Below are positions 51,611-58,354 of a stretch of DNA of 58,354 nucleotides, one piece after another. The stretch covers positions 1 to 58,354 of the forward strand of contig CACZKE010000017.1 in assembly GCA_902781705.1 (NCBI GenBank), given 5' to 3'. The position numbers and the translations under genes were made by a program. This DNA is from an uncultured Bacteroidia bacterium. Lineage in GTDB: Bacteria > Bacteroidota > Bacteroidia > Bacteroidales > UBA932. The stretch's first letter is position 1; each line of letters opens with the position of its first letter. The notes below the pieces were generated by a model, which had not been told where the DNA came from, ran no database searches, and was given only the letters and a program-made list of their open reading frames with translations.

Positions 51611-52246
51611 TCAGCGGACCGTCACATGGGTTGCACCCATGGGGCCGAAGGTATAGGTGCAACTGACGGCGAAAACTTCGTCCAGGTCCTTGCGGATGGC
51701 GGATGCGAGCACACCGTTCCCTACCCCGTGGATGAAGGTGATGCGTTTCCCTCTGTGCTTGAGGTTCTTCCGGAGGACCTGCCGGAAGTAGTTCATCTGG
51801 TACTCCAGGGCGGCCCATTCGGGGATCCCGTCACTGCCCGGGATGCGTTCGATGTGAAGGTCCACGGTCAGGTCTGCGAGCGGATCTTCCGATGCCAGAG
51901 GCTCCTCGGCGTCCTTGGGTCGCCGGGGCTGGATGGAGGAACGCAGTTTCCGGTCCTCATCCGGGTTGATCGGGATGAACTCGCTCCGGACGGCGCGGAT
52001 GACCAGACCGTCGAGTTCCAGTTCGTAATAGTCTTTTCCGAAACCCACGATGGTTGCCGTGTCATTGGTGTCCATCATCCGGACTTTCTGTCCCTTGACA
52101 AGCCCTTCGTTCCGGGCATGTTCCTCCTCCTTCGACTTAAGGATGACCGACTTGGAACGGAGTTTCTGGACGGGTGACTTATCCGGCTCCGCCGGAGCCA
52201 GATCCTTTTTGATGACCTTCAGGTCCTTGAGGCTGGATAGTTTCAT
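51611..52246 (-). CDS. Smr-domain protein (DUF2027-like)
   Basis: A 211-residue protein. After a basic N-terminus, residues about 50-92 form an SH3-like barrel (LVKGQKVRMMDTNDTATIVGFGKDYYELELDGLVIRAVRSEFIPI). The C-terminus has the Smr fold (TVDLHIERI, then FRQVLRKNLKHRGKRITFIHGVGNGVLASAIRKDLDE) with the HGxGxG motif and DLH. Smr domains nick or bind nucleic acid, as in MutS2. It ends 28 bases from the convergent metallophosphatase and overlaps the FKBP gene by 4 bases. Confidence 0.88.
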   Translation of the reverse strand: MKLSSLKDLKVIKKDLAPAEPDKSPVQKLRSKSVILKSKEEEHARNEGLVKGQKVRMMDTNDTATIVGFGKDYYELELDGLVIRAVRSEFIPINPDEDRKLRSSIQPRRPKDAEEPLASEDPLADLTVDLHIERIPGSDGIPEWAALEYQMNYFRQVLRKNLKHRGKRITFIHGVGNGVLASAIRKDLDEVFAVSCTYTFGPMGATHVTVR

Positions 52247-52662
52247 CTTTCGATCTTGACCAGTTCCAACTCGAATATGAGTGTGCTGTGGGCCGGGATA
52301 TCATCCAGTTTCATGGCACCATATCCCCACTTGGCGGGGATATAGACCTCCCACTTGTCCCCCTCGTGCATCCGGGTGAGGGCGATCTGCCAGCCCATGA
52401 TGAGGTCTCCGACCAGGAACATCGCCGGAAGCGGCTGCCCTTCCGTCGTGTCGAAGACGGTCCCGTCAATGAGGCGGCCGGTGTAGTGGGCATAGACAAT
52501 GCTCCGGGGCGTGGGTTTCCGCGTCCCGTTTCCTTCGCGGAGCACCCGGTACAACACACCGTTGTCCAGGGCCACGATTCCTTCCTCCTGCGCCTTTACC
52601 TGCAGGAAGGCCTCATTGGCTTCCTTGTAGGGGTTCGTTTTCTTCTTTTTCCTGAATGTCAT
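52243..52662 (-). CDS. FKBP-type peptidyl-prolyl isomerase
   Basis: A 139-residue FKBP domain protein without a signal peptide. VLYRVLREGNGTRKPTPRSIVYAHYTGRLIDGTVFDTT, LIMGWQIALTRMHEGDKWEVYIPAKWGYG and IPAHSTLIFELELVKI are the canonical FKBP blocks, the GWQ-AL and YGAM-like positions forming the active site. It accelerates prolyl cis-trans isomerisation in folding, probably in the cytoplasm. It has a very basic N-terminus (FRKKKKTNPYK). Confidence 0.93.
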   Translation of the reverse strand: MTFRKKKKTNPYKEANEAFLQVKAQEEGIVALDNGVLYRVLREGNGTRKPTPRSIVYAHYTGRLIDGTVFDTTEGQPLPAMFLVGDLIMGWQIALTRMHEGDKWEVYIPAKWGYGAMKLDDIPAHSTLIFELELVKIER

Positions 52663-52665
52663 ACG

Positions 52666-52825
52666 CTAAACCTTGAGTATTTCCTGGGAGGTAATGATGC
52701 CGTGGCCGGTCTTCCCGGATTTGGCGAGGCGGACCATGGCGGCCGCCCTGATGGTGGTGCCCAGGCAGCAGTTCTACAAGGTCTTTTCCTACGGCGCCGG
52801 TGGCGCCTATGACAAGTGCTTTCAT
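52666..52825 (-). pseudogene. Remnant of an NAD(P)-binding oxidoreductase gene
   Basis: Starting with an ATGA overlap of the aldo/keto reductase gene, the first 20 codons read MKALVIGATGAVGKDLVELL, a perfect Rossmann start with GATGAVG. Immediately after, a different frame reads LGTTIRAAAMVRLAKSGKTGHGIITSQEILKV and stops, resembling the C-terminus of atypical short-chain/HTATIP2-like NAD(P)-binding proteins. About 150 or more codons of the middle are missing. The best explanation is a single internal deletion with frame change, leaving both ends. Confidence 0.75.
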
Positions 52826-53670
52826 CGGTGGAAATCCTGAGGGTTATACTTCAGGGCATCCGACGGCCATCCTTCCAGGTTGTGGCCGGTGTCCAGGCCC
52901 CGGACGGCTTCCATTTCGTCATCCGAGAGGTCGAAGTCCAGCGTGTCCAGATTCTGGATCATCCGCTCCCGATGGACGGACTTGGGGATGACGATGACGC
53001 CCTGCTGTGTCAGGAAGCGGAGGGCAACCTGGGCGGCCGTCTTTCCATGCGCCGCTCCAACCTCGGTCAGGACAGGATTCGTGAAAATGCCATTCAGGCC
53101 TTCGGCCAGCGGCCCCCAGGATTCCACGGCAGTTCCGGCTTCGGCCATCCTGGCCATCATCGGCCGCTGCTGGTAGAAGACATGGGTCTCGATCTGGTTG
53201 ACCGCAGGGATGACCGAGGCGTTCCGGACCAGCCGGTCAAACTGCTCAGGATAGAAGTTGGATACGCCGATGCTCCTCAGGTATCCTTCTTTCACAAGGT
53301 CTTCGAAGGCCGCCCATATCTCTCCGTCGTTTCCCATCGGCCAATGGATGAGCATGAGATCCAGATAGTCCAGCCGCATCCGCTGAAGGGAACCTTTCAC
53401 GTTTTCCTTCGCCCGCTGGTAAGACGGCCTGGAGAGGCACAGTTTCGAGGTGATGAAAATCTCGTTGCGGGGGATGCCGGATTTCCGGACCGCCGCCCCC
53501 ACCATCGCCTCGTTTTCATAGTACTGGGCGGTGTCCAGCGAACGGTATCCTACGCTGAGCGCATCCGTTACGCAACGTTCCGTAACGGAAGGATCCACCA
53601 GATACACGCCGTACCCGATGATGGGCATGTCCATGCCGCTGTTAAGTTTGACCGTATCCATATCCATCAA
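52822..53670 (-). CDS. Aldo/keto reductase
   Basis: A 282-residue AKR-fold enzyme. The catalytic tetrad is visible: Asp46 (RSLDTAQYY), Tyr51, Lys76 (FITSKL), His109 (LMLIHWPMG). NADPH-binding residues are in VIPKSVHRERMIQNL. It is close to 2,5-diketo-gluconate reductase-like AKR5 enzymes and reduces aldehydes or ketones; substrate unknown. Met2 or Met4 are alternative starts. It was probably co-transcribed with the now-deleted oxidoreductase. Confidence 0.94.
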   Translation of the reverse strand: MMDMDTVKLNSGMDMPIIGYGVYLVDPSVTERCVTDALSVGYRSLDTAQYYENEAMVGAAVRKSGIPRNEIFITSKLCLSRPSYQRAKENVKGSLQRMRLDYLDLMLIHWPMGNDGEIWAAFEDLVKEGYLRSIGVSNFYPEQFDRLVRNASVIPAVNQIETHVFYQQRPMMARMAEAGTAVESWGPLAEGLNGIFTNPVLTEVGAAHGKTAAQVALRFLTQQGVIVIPKSVHRERMIQNLDTLDFDLSDDEMEAVRGLDTGHNLEGWPSDALKYNPQDFHR

Positions 53671-53728
53671 GTTATTCTGATCAGTAATTCCCTAAGGTTC
53701 GAAAATACACCCGGCCCGTCAATGGCAT

Positions 53729-54724
53729 TCATCTTTCTGCTTCATGACGGTCCAGGGCCCGGGACATCAGTTCCCGGCCCTTGTCGATAATTTCCCCGGC
53801 CCGGGCGTAGGCGGCCACTCCCTGGTAGGAATCGTAAGGGAGGCTCACCAGGATGTCGGGCGGGTTCAGGGCGATGCTCTGGCGCGCCATGGCGCAGTTC
53901 ATGATGCCGAAACTCCGGTCCAGGATGGTCGCCACGTTGTCGTCGGCCCCGGTCGGAATCCGTCTTTCCCGCCCGTCCAATTCCAGTTGATGGTCCTCCT
54001 GGGAAGTCTCGACACCGGTCATAATCAGTTCTTTCACCCGGCGGAGGGAATCGACTCCGGGAGCGGAAAGCGTCTCCTTGAGGACATGCTGCGCTTCCTC
54101 CTTCAGTGCGGTCCCTCTGTCGTCAAGTTCCCTCCGCGATTCGAGGAAGGACCGGATTTCCCTTGCGTCGATCTCGTTCACGTTGAAGCCGACGAGGATG
54201 TCACCCTCCGTCCGGACGGCACGGTTGAGCGGGAAGGTGTTGCAGATGCCGCCATCGATCAGCGTGTGCGTGCCCATGCGTACCGGCACGAACATCGACG
54301 GAATCGATATGCTGGCCCGGACGGCGTCGAAGAGCGGTCCCTCCCGGAAAAGGACTTCCTCCCCGGTATAAAGGTCCGTCGCCACGGCGGTGAAGGGAAT
54401 CGGAAGGTCTTCGATCCTGACATCCGGGACCCTTTTCCGGATTTCCCGCATCAGCCGCTCCCCTTTCACGAGGGCCGTCCGCGTGAACGACGGATCCATC
54501 AGCGTCATGACCTGGGCTGGCGTCAGGCCCATAACCCATTCCTTGAATGGCTCCAAGCCTCCGGCCGCGTAAACGCCTCCCACGAGGGAACCGGCAGAGG
54601 TCCCGGTAACGGACGATATGGCATAGCCCCGCCGGAGCAACTCTTCGATGGCCCCGATATAAGCGAAGCCCCTGGGGCCGCCGCTGGAGAGTACCAATGC
54701 TACCTTTTTCATTGACTTCATCAT
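53729..54724 (-). CDS. Patatin-like phospholipase
   Basis: A 331-residue patatin (RssA-type) protein. The oxyanion motif SSGGPRGFAYIG (residues 13-24), nucleophile GTSAGSLVGG (Ser43) and the dyad Asp in LIDGGICNTFP (about residue 155; DGG in place of DGA) are all present. It likely hydrolyses lipids. No signal peptide. The ATGA overlap with the DUF3810 gene supports the start at 54724; Met5 is also possible. Confidence 0.93.
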   Translation of the reverse strand: MMKSMKKVALVLSSGGPRGFAYIGAIEELLRRGYAISSVTGTSAGSLVGGVYAAGGLEPFKEWVMGLTPAQVMTLMDPSFTRTALVKGERLMREIRKRVPDVRIEDLPIPFTAVATDLYTGEEVLFREGPLFDAVRASISIPSMFVPVRMGTHTLIDGGICNTFPLNRAVRTEGDILVGFNVNEIDAREIRSFLESRRELDDRGTALKEEAQHVLKETLSAPGVDSLRRVKELIMTGVETSQEDHQLELDGRERRIPTGADDNVATILDRSFGIMNCAMARQSIALNPPDILVSLPYDSYQGVAAYARAGEIIDKGRELMSRALDRHEAER

Positions 54725-55752
54725 AACGTACGATCCATGGTCATGATCATCCCGACCACGCCGGCATAGTCCTGCGCTCCTTCGGATACACGGTTCGACT
54801 TGAGGAAAAGGTCCATCAGCCAGCGCTGGAGGTCATCGACAAACTTGATTTTCTTCCCGTCCCAGTAATCGCGGGACGCGGCATAATCGGCCTTGACGAC
54901 GGGTTCCAGCTTGCTTGCCCAGGCGGCGTATTCCTCTTCGGGGAGGAGTGCCGCCGCGTTGGATGCCACATAAGGGAGCAGGCCCAGGTAGCCGCTGTAC
55001 CGGACGAAGGGGCTCGAGGCCTGCCGGCAATAGGTGTAGGCCCAGTAATTGGCCTCGGCCTCGCTCGTCACCCCGGCAAGGTGCGCCAGCTCATGCGCCA
55101 GCGTGAACGGGTATTCGTTCTCCAGCAGGTCCAGGTTCAACTGCGATTCGCACAGGAACGGGCCCATGAAGCCCAGCACCCGCACGGAGGAATACAGCGG
55201 ATTCAGCAGCGGGTCCTTGACGTGCTGCCAATGATGGATGGGCGTGTATCCGAACCGGGTGACTTTGTCCGAATAAAACGCCTTCACATCCGCTTCCAGC
55301 GTGCTTCTGTCCACCGGAACGGCGCTGCCGGAGACGGCGTTCAGGGCTCTCGTATAGCCGGAAAGGAAGCCCTCGAATTCCGTCTTGTCGAAGGCCGCCC
55401 GTTCGATGCCCATGCGGGCATACAGCGGCGTCCGGAAGTAATTGTTCCCCCACCCCAGGTAGAACCATACGGCGAGCCACATCGCCACGCGGGCCGTCCG
55501 AGCGAGCCACCCGAAGAATCCCCGCTTCCGGATGAGGGATCCGATCAGCACGACCAGGAAGGCGAGGATGAAACAGATGACGACGACCTCCTCCAGGGAG
55601 ACCGGGCAGACGGAAGCGACCCGGGACAGGATCGCCGAAATGACCGGGTAGCAGCGCTCCGCATAAAAGTCCGCCATCGGCACCGAATAGCGGCATCCGA
55701 TGACGACGGCGAGCAGCGCCAGTCCTATGAAATCGGCCTTCCTCATGTCCAT
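54721..55752 (-). CDS. DUF3810 membrane protein with HExxH motif
   Basis: A 343-residue protein. Three N-terminal membrane helices (DFIGLALLAVVIGC, VVVICFILAFLVVLIGSLI, TARVAMWLAVWFYLGWGNNYF) are followed by a large domain containing FTLAHELAHLAGVTSEAEANYWAY, a zinc-metallopeptidase-like HExxH with a downstream Glu. The DUF3810 family has no assigned function; a membrane-bound protease is plausible. Start at 55752, 15 bases after a TATATTCG element. Coupled to the patatin gene. Confidence 0.9.
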   Translation of the reverse strand: MDMRKADFIGLALLAVVIGCRYSVPMADFYAERCYPVISAILSRVASVCPVSLEEVVVICFILAFLVVLIGSLIRKRGFFGWLARTARVAMWLAVWFYLGWGNNYFRTPLYARMGIERAAFDKTEFEGFLSGYTRALNAVSGSAVPVDRSTLEADVKAFYSDKVTRFGYTPIHHWQHVKDPLLNPLYSSVRVLGFMGPFLCESQLNLDLLENEYPFTLAHELAHLAGVTSEAEANYWAYTYCRQASSPFVRYSGYLGLLPYVASNAAALLPEEEYAAWASKLEPVVKADYAASRDYWDGKKIKFVDDLQRWLMDLFLKSNRVSEGAQDYAGVVGMIMTMDRTL

Positions 55753-55831
55753 CGAGCTTTGGTTTTGCGAATATACTTGTTTTTTCGTTTCGGTGCCCGG
55801 GGTTCCGTACCGATATTTGGAAAGAATTCGG

Positions 55832-55839
55832 TATTTTTG
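55832..55839 (+). promoter_or_regulatory. pgeF -7 promoter element
   Basis: TATTTTTG matches TAnnTTTG and ends 7 bases before the pgeF ATG, another nearly leaderless arrangement. A divergent TATATTCG for the DUF3810 gene lies about 65 bases upstream. Confidence 0.6.
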
Positions 55840-55846
55840 CAGGCCA

Positions 55847-56527
55847 ATGTATACCGAATCGATCAAATACGACCTGGGAAGCGGAGCGGAGGCGTTCTCC
55901 ACCCGAAGGGACAGCGTGCTTCCGTATCCCGTCATCCAGGGACATCAGGTCCACGGCGCGAGAGTCGCCGTCATCGACCGCCCGGATTATACCCGCGAGG
56001 AGCTGGAGGGATACGACGCCTTCGTGACCGCCCTTCCGGGCGTCGCGATCGGGGTACGGACGGCCGACTGCGTTCCCATCCTGCTGCATGATCCGGTCCG
56101 GCAGGTCGTGGCGGCCGTGCATTCCGGATGGAAAGGCACGGTCCTGCATATCGTCCGGGGGGCCATCGACGTCATGGAACAGCAGTTCGGGTGCAAGGCC
56201 GCGGACCTGCAAGCGGTCATCGGACCTTCCATCGGCCCGGACAGTTTCCAGGTGGGCGAAGAGGTGGCCCTGCAATTCAAGGACACGGGATTCCCGATGG
56301 AAGAGATCTGGTCTTTCCGGGGCCCGGGAGACGGCTCGCCCATGTCCGGAGGGCATCACATCGACCTTTGGAAGGCCAATGCATGGCTGCTGGAAAGCGC
56401 CGGAGTCCCGGCCGGGAACATCCGCTGCTGCGGCATCGACACCTACACCTCGGCCGATCTCTTCTCCGCCCGGCGGGAAGGCATCCAGTGCGGACGGATC
56501 ATCAACGCAATCAGGATAAACAGATAA
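55847..56527 (+). CDS. pgeF: Peptidoglycan editing factor / multicopper polyphenol oxidase (YfiH)
   Basis: A 226-residue YfiH-family protein. VIQGHQVHGARVAVI, VGVRTADCVPILLHDPV (here AIGVRTADCVPILL), VAAVHSGWKGTVLHIVRGAID, AVIGPSIGPDSFQVGEEV and NIRCCGIDTYTSADLFSARREG follow the family with its metal His and Cys. Members correct cell-wall precursor errors (L-Ser for L-Ala) and show purine nucleoside phosphorylase activity in vitro. Somewhat shorter than the usual 240-250. Confidence 0.94.
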   Translation: MYTESIKYDLGSGAEAFSTRRDSVLPYPVIQGHQVHGARVAVIDRPDYTREELEGYDAFVTALPGVAIGVRTADCVPILLHDPVRQVVAAVHSGWKGTVLHIVRGAIDVMEQQFGCKAADLQAVIGPSIGPDSFQVGEEVALQFKDTGFPMEEIWSFRGPGDGSPMSGGHHIDLWKANAWLLESAGVPAGNIRCCGIDTYTSADLFSARREGIQCGRIINAIRINR

Positions 56528-56533
56528 TCTGCC

Positions 56534-57115
56534 ATGAGCATCCGGGAAGAAATGATGTCCGGCCGCCTGTATGACGCCTCGAGCGGGGAACTCCTCGCCG
56601 AACTGTACCGGGCCCAGGAGCTTTGCCAGGAATACAACGCCCTGCGGATCACCGACTTCGAAGGCCGCGCCGCCCTCCTCGACAAGCTGCTGCCCCACAA
56701 AGGGAGCGGCCTCACCATCGTCCCGCCCTTCTTCTGCGACTACGGGTCCAACCTGGAATTCGGCGACAACGTCTTCATCAACGGCTATTGCGTATTCCTG
56801 GACGAGGCGAAAATCACGATCGGCAGCAACGTGTTCATCGCCCCGCAGTGCGGATTCTACACGGCTGGCCATCCGCTGGACAAGGACCTCCGACGCCAGA
56901 AGCTGGAGTACTCCCTGCCCATCACCATCGGGGACGATGTCTGGATCGGCGGGATGGTGTGCGTCATGCCCGGCGTCACCATCGGCAGCGGCTCCGTCAT
57001 CGCCGGAGGCTCCGTCGTCGTCAAGGACATCCCGCCCGGCGTCCTCGCCGCCGGCAACCCCTGCCGCGTCGTCCGCCCCCTCGCCCCCGGCGACCGCGAC
57101 CGGTACGTCCGGTAA
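56534..57115 (+). CDS. Maltose/galactoside O-acetyltransferase-like
   Basis: A 193-residue left-handed beta-helix acetyltransferase. The N-terminal Mac domain reads REEMMSGRLYDASSGELLAELYRAQELCQEYNAL. The hexapeptide repeats follow (ANVFINGYCVFLDEAKITIGSNVFIAPQCGFYTAGHPLD, with the catalytic His in GHPL; then IGDDVWIGGMVCVMPGVTIGSGSVIAGGSVVVKDIPPGVLAAGNPCRVV). It acetylates sugars with acetyl-CoA. It starts 6 bases after pgeF, so it is probably in the same transcript. Confidence 0.94.
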   Translation: MSIREEMMSGRLYDASSGELLAELYRAQELCQEYNALRITDFEGRAALLDKLLPHKGSGLTIVPPFFCDYGSNLEFGDNVFINGYCVFLDEAKITIGSNVFIAPQCGFYTAGHPLDKDLRRQKLEYSLPITIGDDVWIGGMVCVMPGVTIGSGSVIAGGSVVVKDIPPGVLAAGNPCRVVRPLAPGDRDRYVR

Positions 57116-57134
57116 CCGACGGACGACAGGTACC

Positions 57135-57404
57135 TCATTCTACGACCCTGACCAGCGGCTCGCCAAGCGCAGTCGAAATCTCAGCAATGGATTTCAGCGT
57201 CAGGTTGGGAAAACCTGTGGTCCATCTGGATATGACCGCTTCCGACCGTCCCATCTTTTTGGCAAGGTCCCGCTGAGTCATGTTCTTCTGCTTGAGGATG
57301 GTGTCGATTCGGGCAATGATGTCAGCCGACAACTGCACCTCGGACATAATCTCCGGAGGTACGGCAGCCATCTTTGTATTGAACCATTCCTGCTTATTTC
57401 TCAT
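57135..57404 (-). CDS. HTH antitoxin (XRE/HigA-like)
   Basis: An 89-residue protein. After about 28 residues of lead-in comes a Cro/CI helix-turn-helix: ADIIARIDTILKQKNMTQRDLAKKMGRSEAVISRWTTGFPNLTLKSIAEISTALG. It lies 8 bases downstream of the toxin-like gene, the toxin-first order of HigBA systems, and should both neutralise the toxin and repress the shared promoter. AT-rich relative to the neighbouring chromosome. Confidence 0.88.
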   Translation of the reverse strand: MRNKQEWFNTKMAAVPPEIMSEVQLSADIIARIDTILKQKNMTQRDLAKKMGRSEAVISRWTTGFPNLTLKSIAEISTALGEPLVRVVE

Positions 57405-57412
57405 AACGGAAT

Positions 57413-57898
57413 CTATATTTCGAATGAAACGTCCTCTATGCCGGAAAGTTCCTTCTCCTCTATGCTTACATACCCTTTGGCGATGTTTTCGTTAAGTATC
57501 TTCTCAAACTTTTGGAGGTCCAGGACATAACCGTACAGTTTGGGATCCTCCTCATATGTACGTGTTTTCTTCACCCCACCATTACCCAGTATTACTATCT
57601 GGTCCGATAGTCTCAAGCAATAAAGCCGGAGCTTTCCACTCTCGATAGGCAGCGCCTGCACACTATCGTGCATAACGCCTTCCGGGCGGAAAAACCGTTC
57701 AAGTGCACCTATACGAAGAATAGCTTGAAGCGCCGCGATGATACGCTGATAATCGCGGTTGAAAGTTGCATTCATTTCAAACTCCGCCACGAACTTTTCA
57801 AACTCCGTAGTCCCGTCCATCTCAAAGCTGATAGAGTACAAAGAAGCTTTCTCAGACTCATTCAGCAACTCAACTGTTGTTTTCTTCTTCACATTCAT
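57413..57898 (-). CDS. RelE/ParE-superfamily toxin-like protein
   Basis: A 161-residue protein. The C-terminal half, GKLRLYCLRLSDQIVILGNGGVKKTRTYEEDPKLYGYVLDLQKFEKIL, has the strand-strand-helix pattern of Bacteroidota HigB/phage Gp49-like toxins (R-L-Y-C-x-R followed by I-L-G-x-G-G). The N-terminal half is longer than in RelE (FEKFVAEFEMNATFNRDYQRIIAALQAIL). mRNA cleavage is inferred only from family. AT-rich codons point to recent acquisition. ATG 57898 is 4 bases after TATCTTTG. Confidence 0.82.
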   Translation of the reverse strand: MNVKKKTTVELLNESEKASLYSISFEMDGTTEFEKFVAEFEMNATFNRDYQRIIAALQAILRIGALERFFRPEGVMHDSVQALPIESGKLRLYCLRLSDQIVILGNGGVKKTRTYEEDPKLYGYVLDLQKFEKILNENIAKGYVSIEEKELSGIEDVSFEI

Positions 57899-57902
57899 GC
57901 GT

Positions 57903-57910
57903 CAAAGATA
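57903..57910 (-). promoter_or_regulatory. Toxin-antitoxin promoter -7 element
   Basis: TATCTTTG on the minus strand, ending 4 bases before the toxin ATG; the mRNA would be essentially leaderless. Confidence 0.65.
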
Positions 57911-58288
57911 CGAAAAGAAAACTTAACATACAAGCTAATTTTATTTGATCAATTTAAGAGCAGGCGAACCGTATGAGAAAAAACATCATTTATCATTGCA
58001 TGACAGACGACAAACGCATCCGGGGGTATCCGCTTCAGTAAGACCGACCTGAAAACCGATGAGAAGAAACTTGCCACACTGGAATTCTTTGACCGAGTGG
58101 CATCCTTCTTTCGCCCCCCAGACAATCTGACTCGAAAATGGACTTTCTGGCACTTCGTATGCCGTTTTGTCCACTTTTCCGGCATTGGTCCCGGGTTTGC
58201 AATTCCCTTAGGCGGTTCCGATAAGGAACTCCGGGAATAAGGGTCCGCAGGAGGACCTCCAAACCGGGACGATTAAAGTTTTTGAACT
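57911..58288 (+). other. Gene-poor stretch with possible decayed coding frame
   Basis: No gene can be assigned with confidence. On the plus strand a frame stays open from 58004 to 58240 without a start codon, reading KTDLKTDEKKLATLEFF, then DRVASFFRPPDNLTRKW, then TFWHFVCRFVHFSGIGPGF. A separate short frame with an ATG (57973, MRKNIIYHCMTDDKRIRGYPLQ) ends just before it one frame away, so a frameshifted remnant is possible. Composition changes from AT-rich at the toxin end to GC-richer. GGTCC-(6)-GGACC (58239-58254) is a small hairpin upstream of the Hsp20 gene. Confidence 0.3.
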
Positions 58289-58354
58289 ATGTTACCTGCA
58301 AGAAGAACGCATGATAGCTGGTTGCCGGACATTTTCAACGACTTTTTCGACAAC
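58289..58354 (+). CDS. Hsp20 small heat-shock protein, 5' end only
   Basis: Twenty-two codons before the window ends: MLPARRTHDSWLPDIFNDFFDN. The basic start plus W-L-P-x-I-F-N-D-F-F-D-N is the characteristic N-terminus of Bacteroidales Hsp20/alpha-crystallin proteins (ATP-independent holdases). The alpha-crystallin domain itself is outside the window. Confidence 0.8.
   Translation, partial: MLPARRTHDSWLPDIFNDFFDN

Noticed and set aside
1-58354. tRNA, rRNA, prophage or intact transposase genes
   Set aside because: None was recognised on either strand by eye.

Overview
The window looks like chromosomal DNA of a high-GC member of the Bacteroidales (Bacteroidota). The grounds are the recurring promoter pattern TTG/TTTG, about 20 bases, then TAnnTTTG; a short histone H1-like protein gene; a Wza/Wzc/PHP-phosphatase start to a capsule operon; a DUF3810 protein, a secreted C1 (bleomycin-hydrolase-type) aminopeptidase and an S9 peptidase lipoprotein; and the S24/S26 peptidase-PqqD-nucleotidyltransferase cassette. 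The species cannot be named from the sequence alone. No tRNA, rRNA, CRISPR array, phage or intact transposase was found.

Region 1 (82-21125, all on the minus strand) is one capsular/exopolysaccharide operon of 20 genes, most of them overlapping by 1-23 bases. A textbook promoter at 21154-21185 drives wza, wzc and a PHP phosphatase (export and its control). Then come rfbD, rfbC and rfbB (dTDP-sugar synthesis), a Wzx flippase, a GT10 fucosyltransferase-like enzyme, a GT2, a Wzy-like polymerase, a secreted beta-helix protein, a GT2, two GT4s, gmhA, a WecA-like initiating transferase, a WecG/TagA transferase, an ATP-grasp ligase, a polysaccharide deacetylase and an acyltransferase. This is a complete Wzx/Wzy-type system with a modification module at its distal end. 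rfbA and the GDP-fucose genes are not in the window.

Region 2 (21219-34608) is mostly housekeeping: rnhA-pdxA, the S24/S26 peptidase-PqqD-nucleotidyltransferase-ABC exporter cassette (a possible peptide maturation/export system with no visible substrate gene), recG, a WYL regulator coupled to an S9 peptidase, gdhA, rplY-pth and a histone H1-like gene.

Region 3 (34820-48136) holds a secreted M6 metalloprotease with a small lipoprotein, tpiA, asnA, tyrS, rbfA-lolE-like permease, a C1 aminopeptidase, a FecCD/ATPase transporter pair, a dicarboxylate/amino-acid symporter, a GatB/YqeY protein and a DIP1984-like protein. Three palindromic repeat elements lie within about 4.4 kb here, one of them inside the coding frame of the ABC ATPase. 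The region ends in a candidate structured RNA followed by a strong terminator.

Region 4 (48233-58354) contains the AmmeMemoRadiSam pair (radical SAM enzyme plus an exported Memo-AMMECR1 fusion), a metallophosphatase lipoprotein, Smr and FKBP proteins, the remnant of an NAD(P)-binding gene, an aldo/keto reductase, a patatin-like lipase, DUF3810, pgeF, a maltose-acetyltransferase-like gene, an AT-rich toxin-antitoxin pair, and the first 22 codons of an Hsp20 gene running off the end.

Several genes (rnhA, recG, the S24/S26 peptidase, the metallophosphatase, pgeF and the toxin) have a TAnnTTTG element ending only 4-7 bases before the ATG, which suggests leaderless mRNAs. Three convergent gene pairs overlap at their stop codons, leaving no room for terminators.
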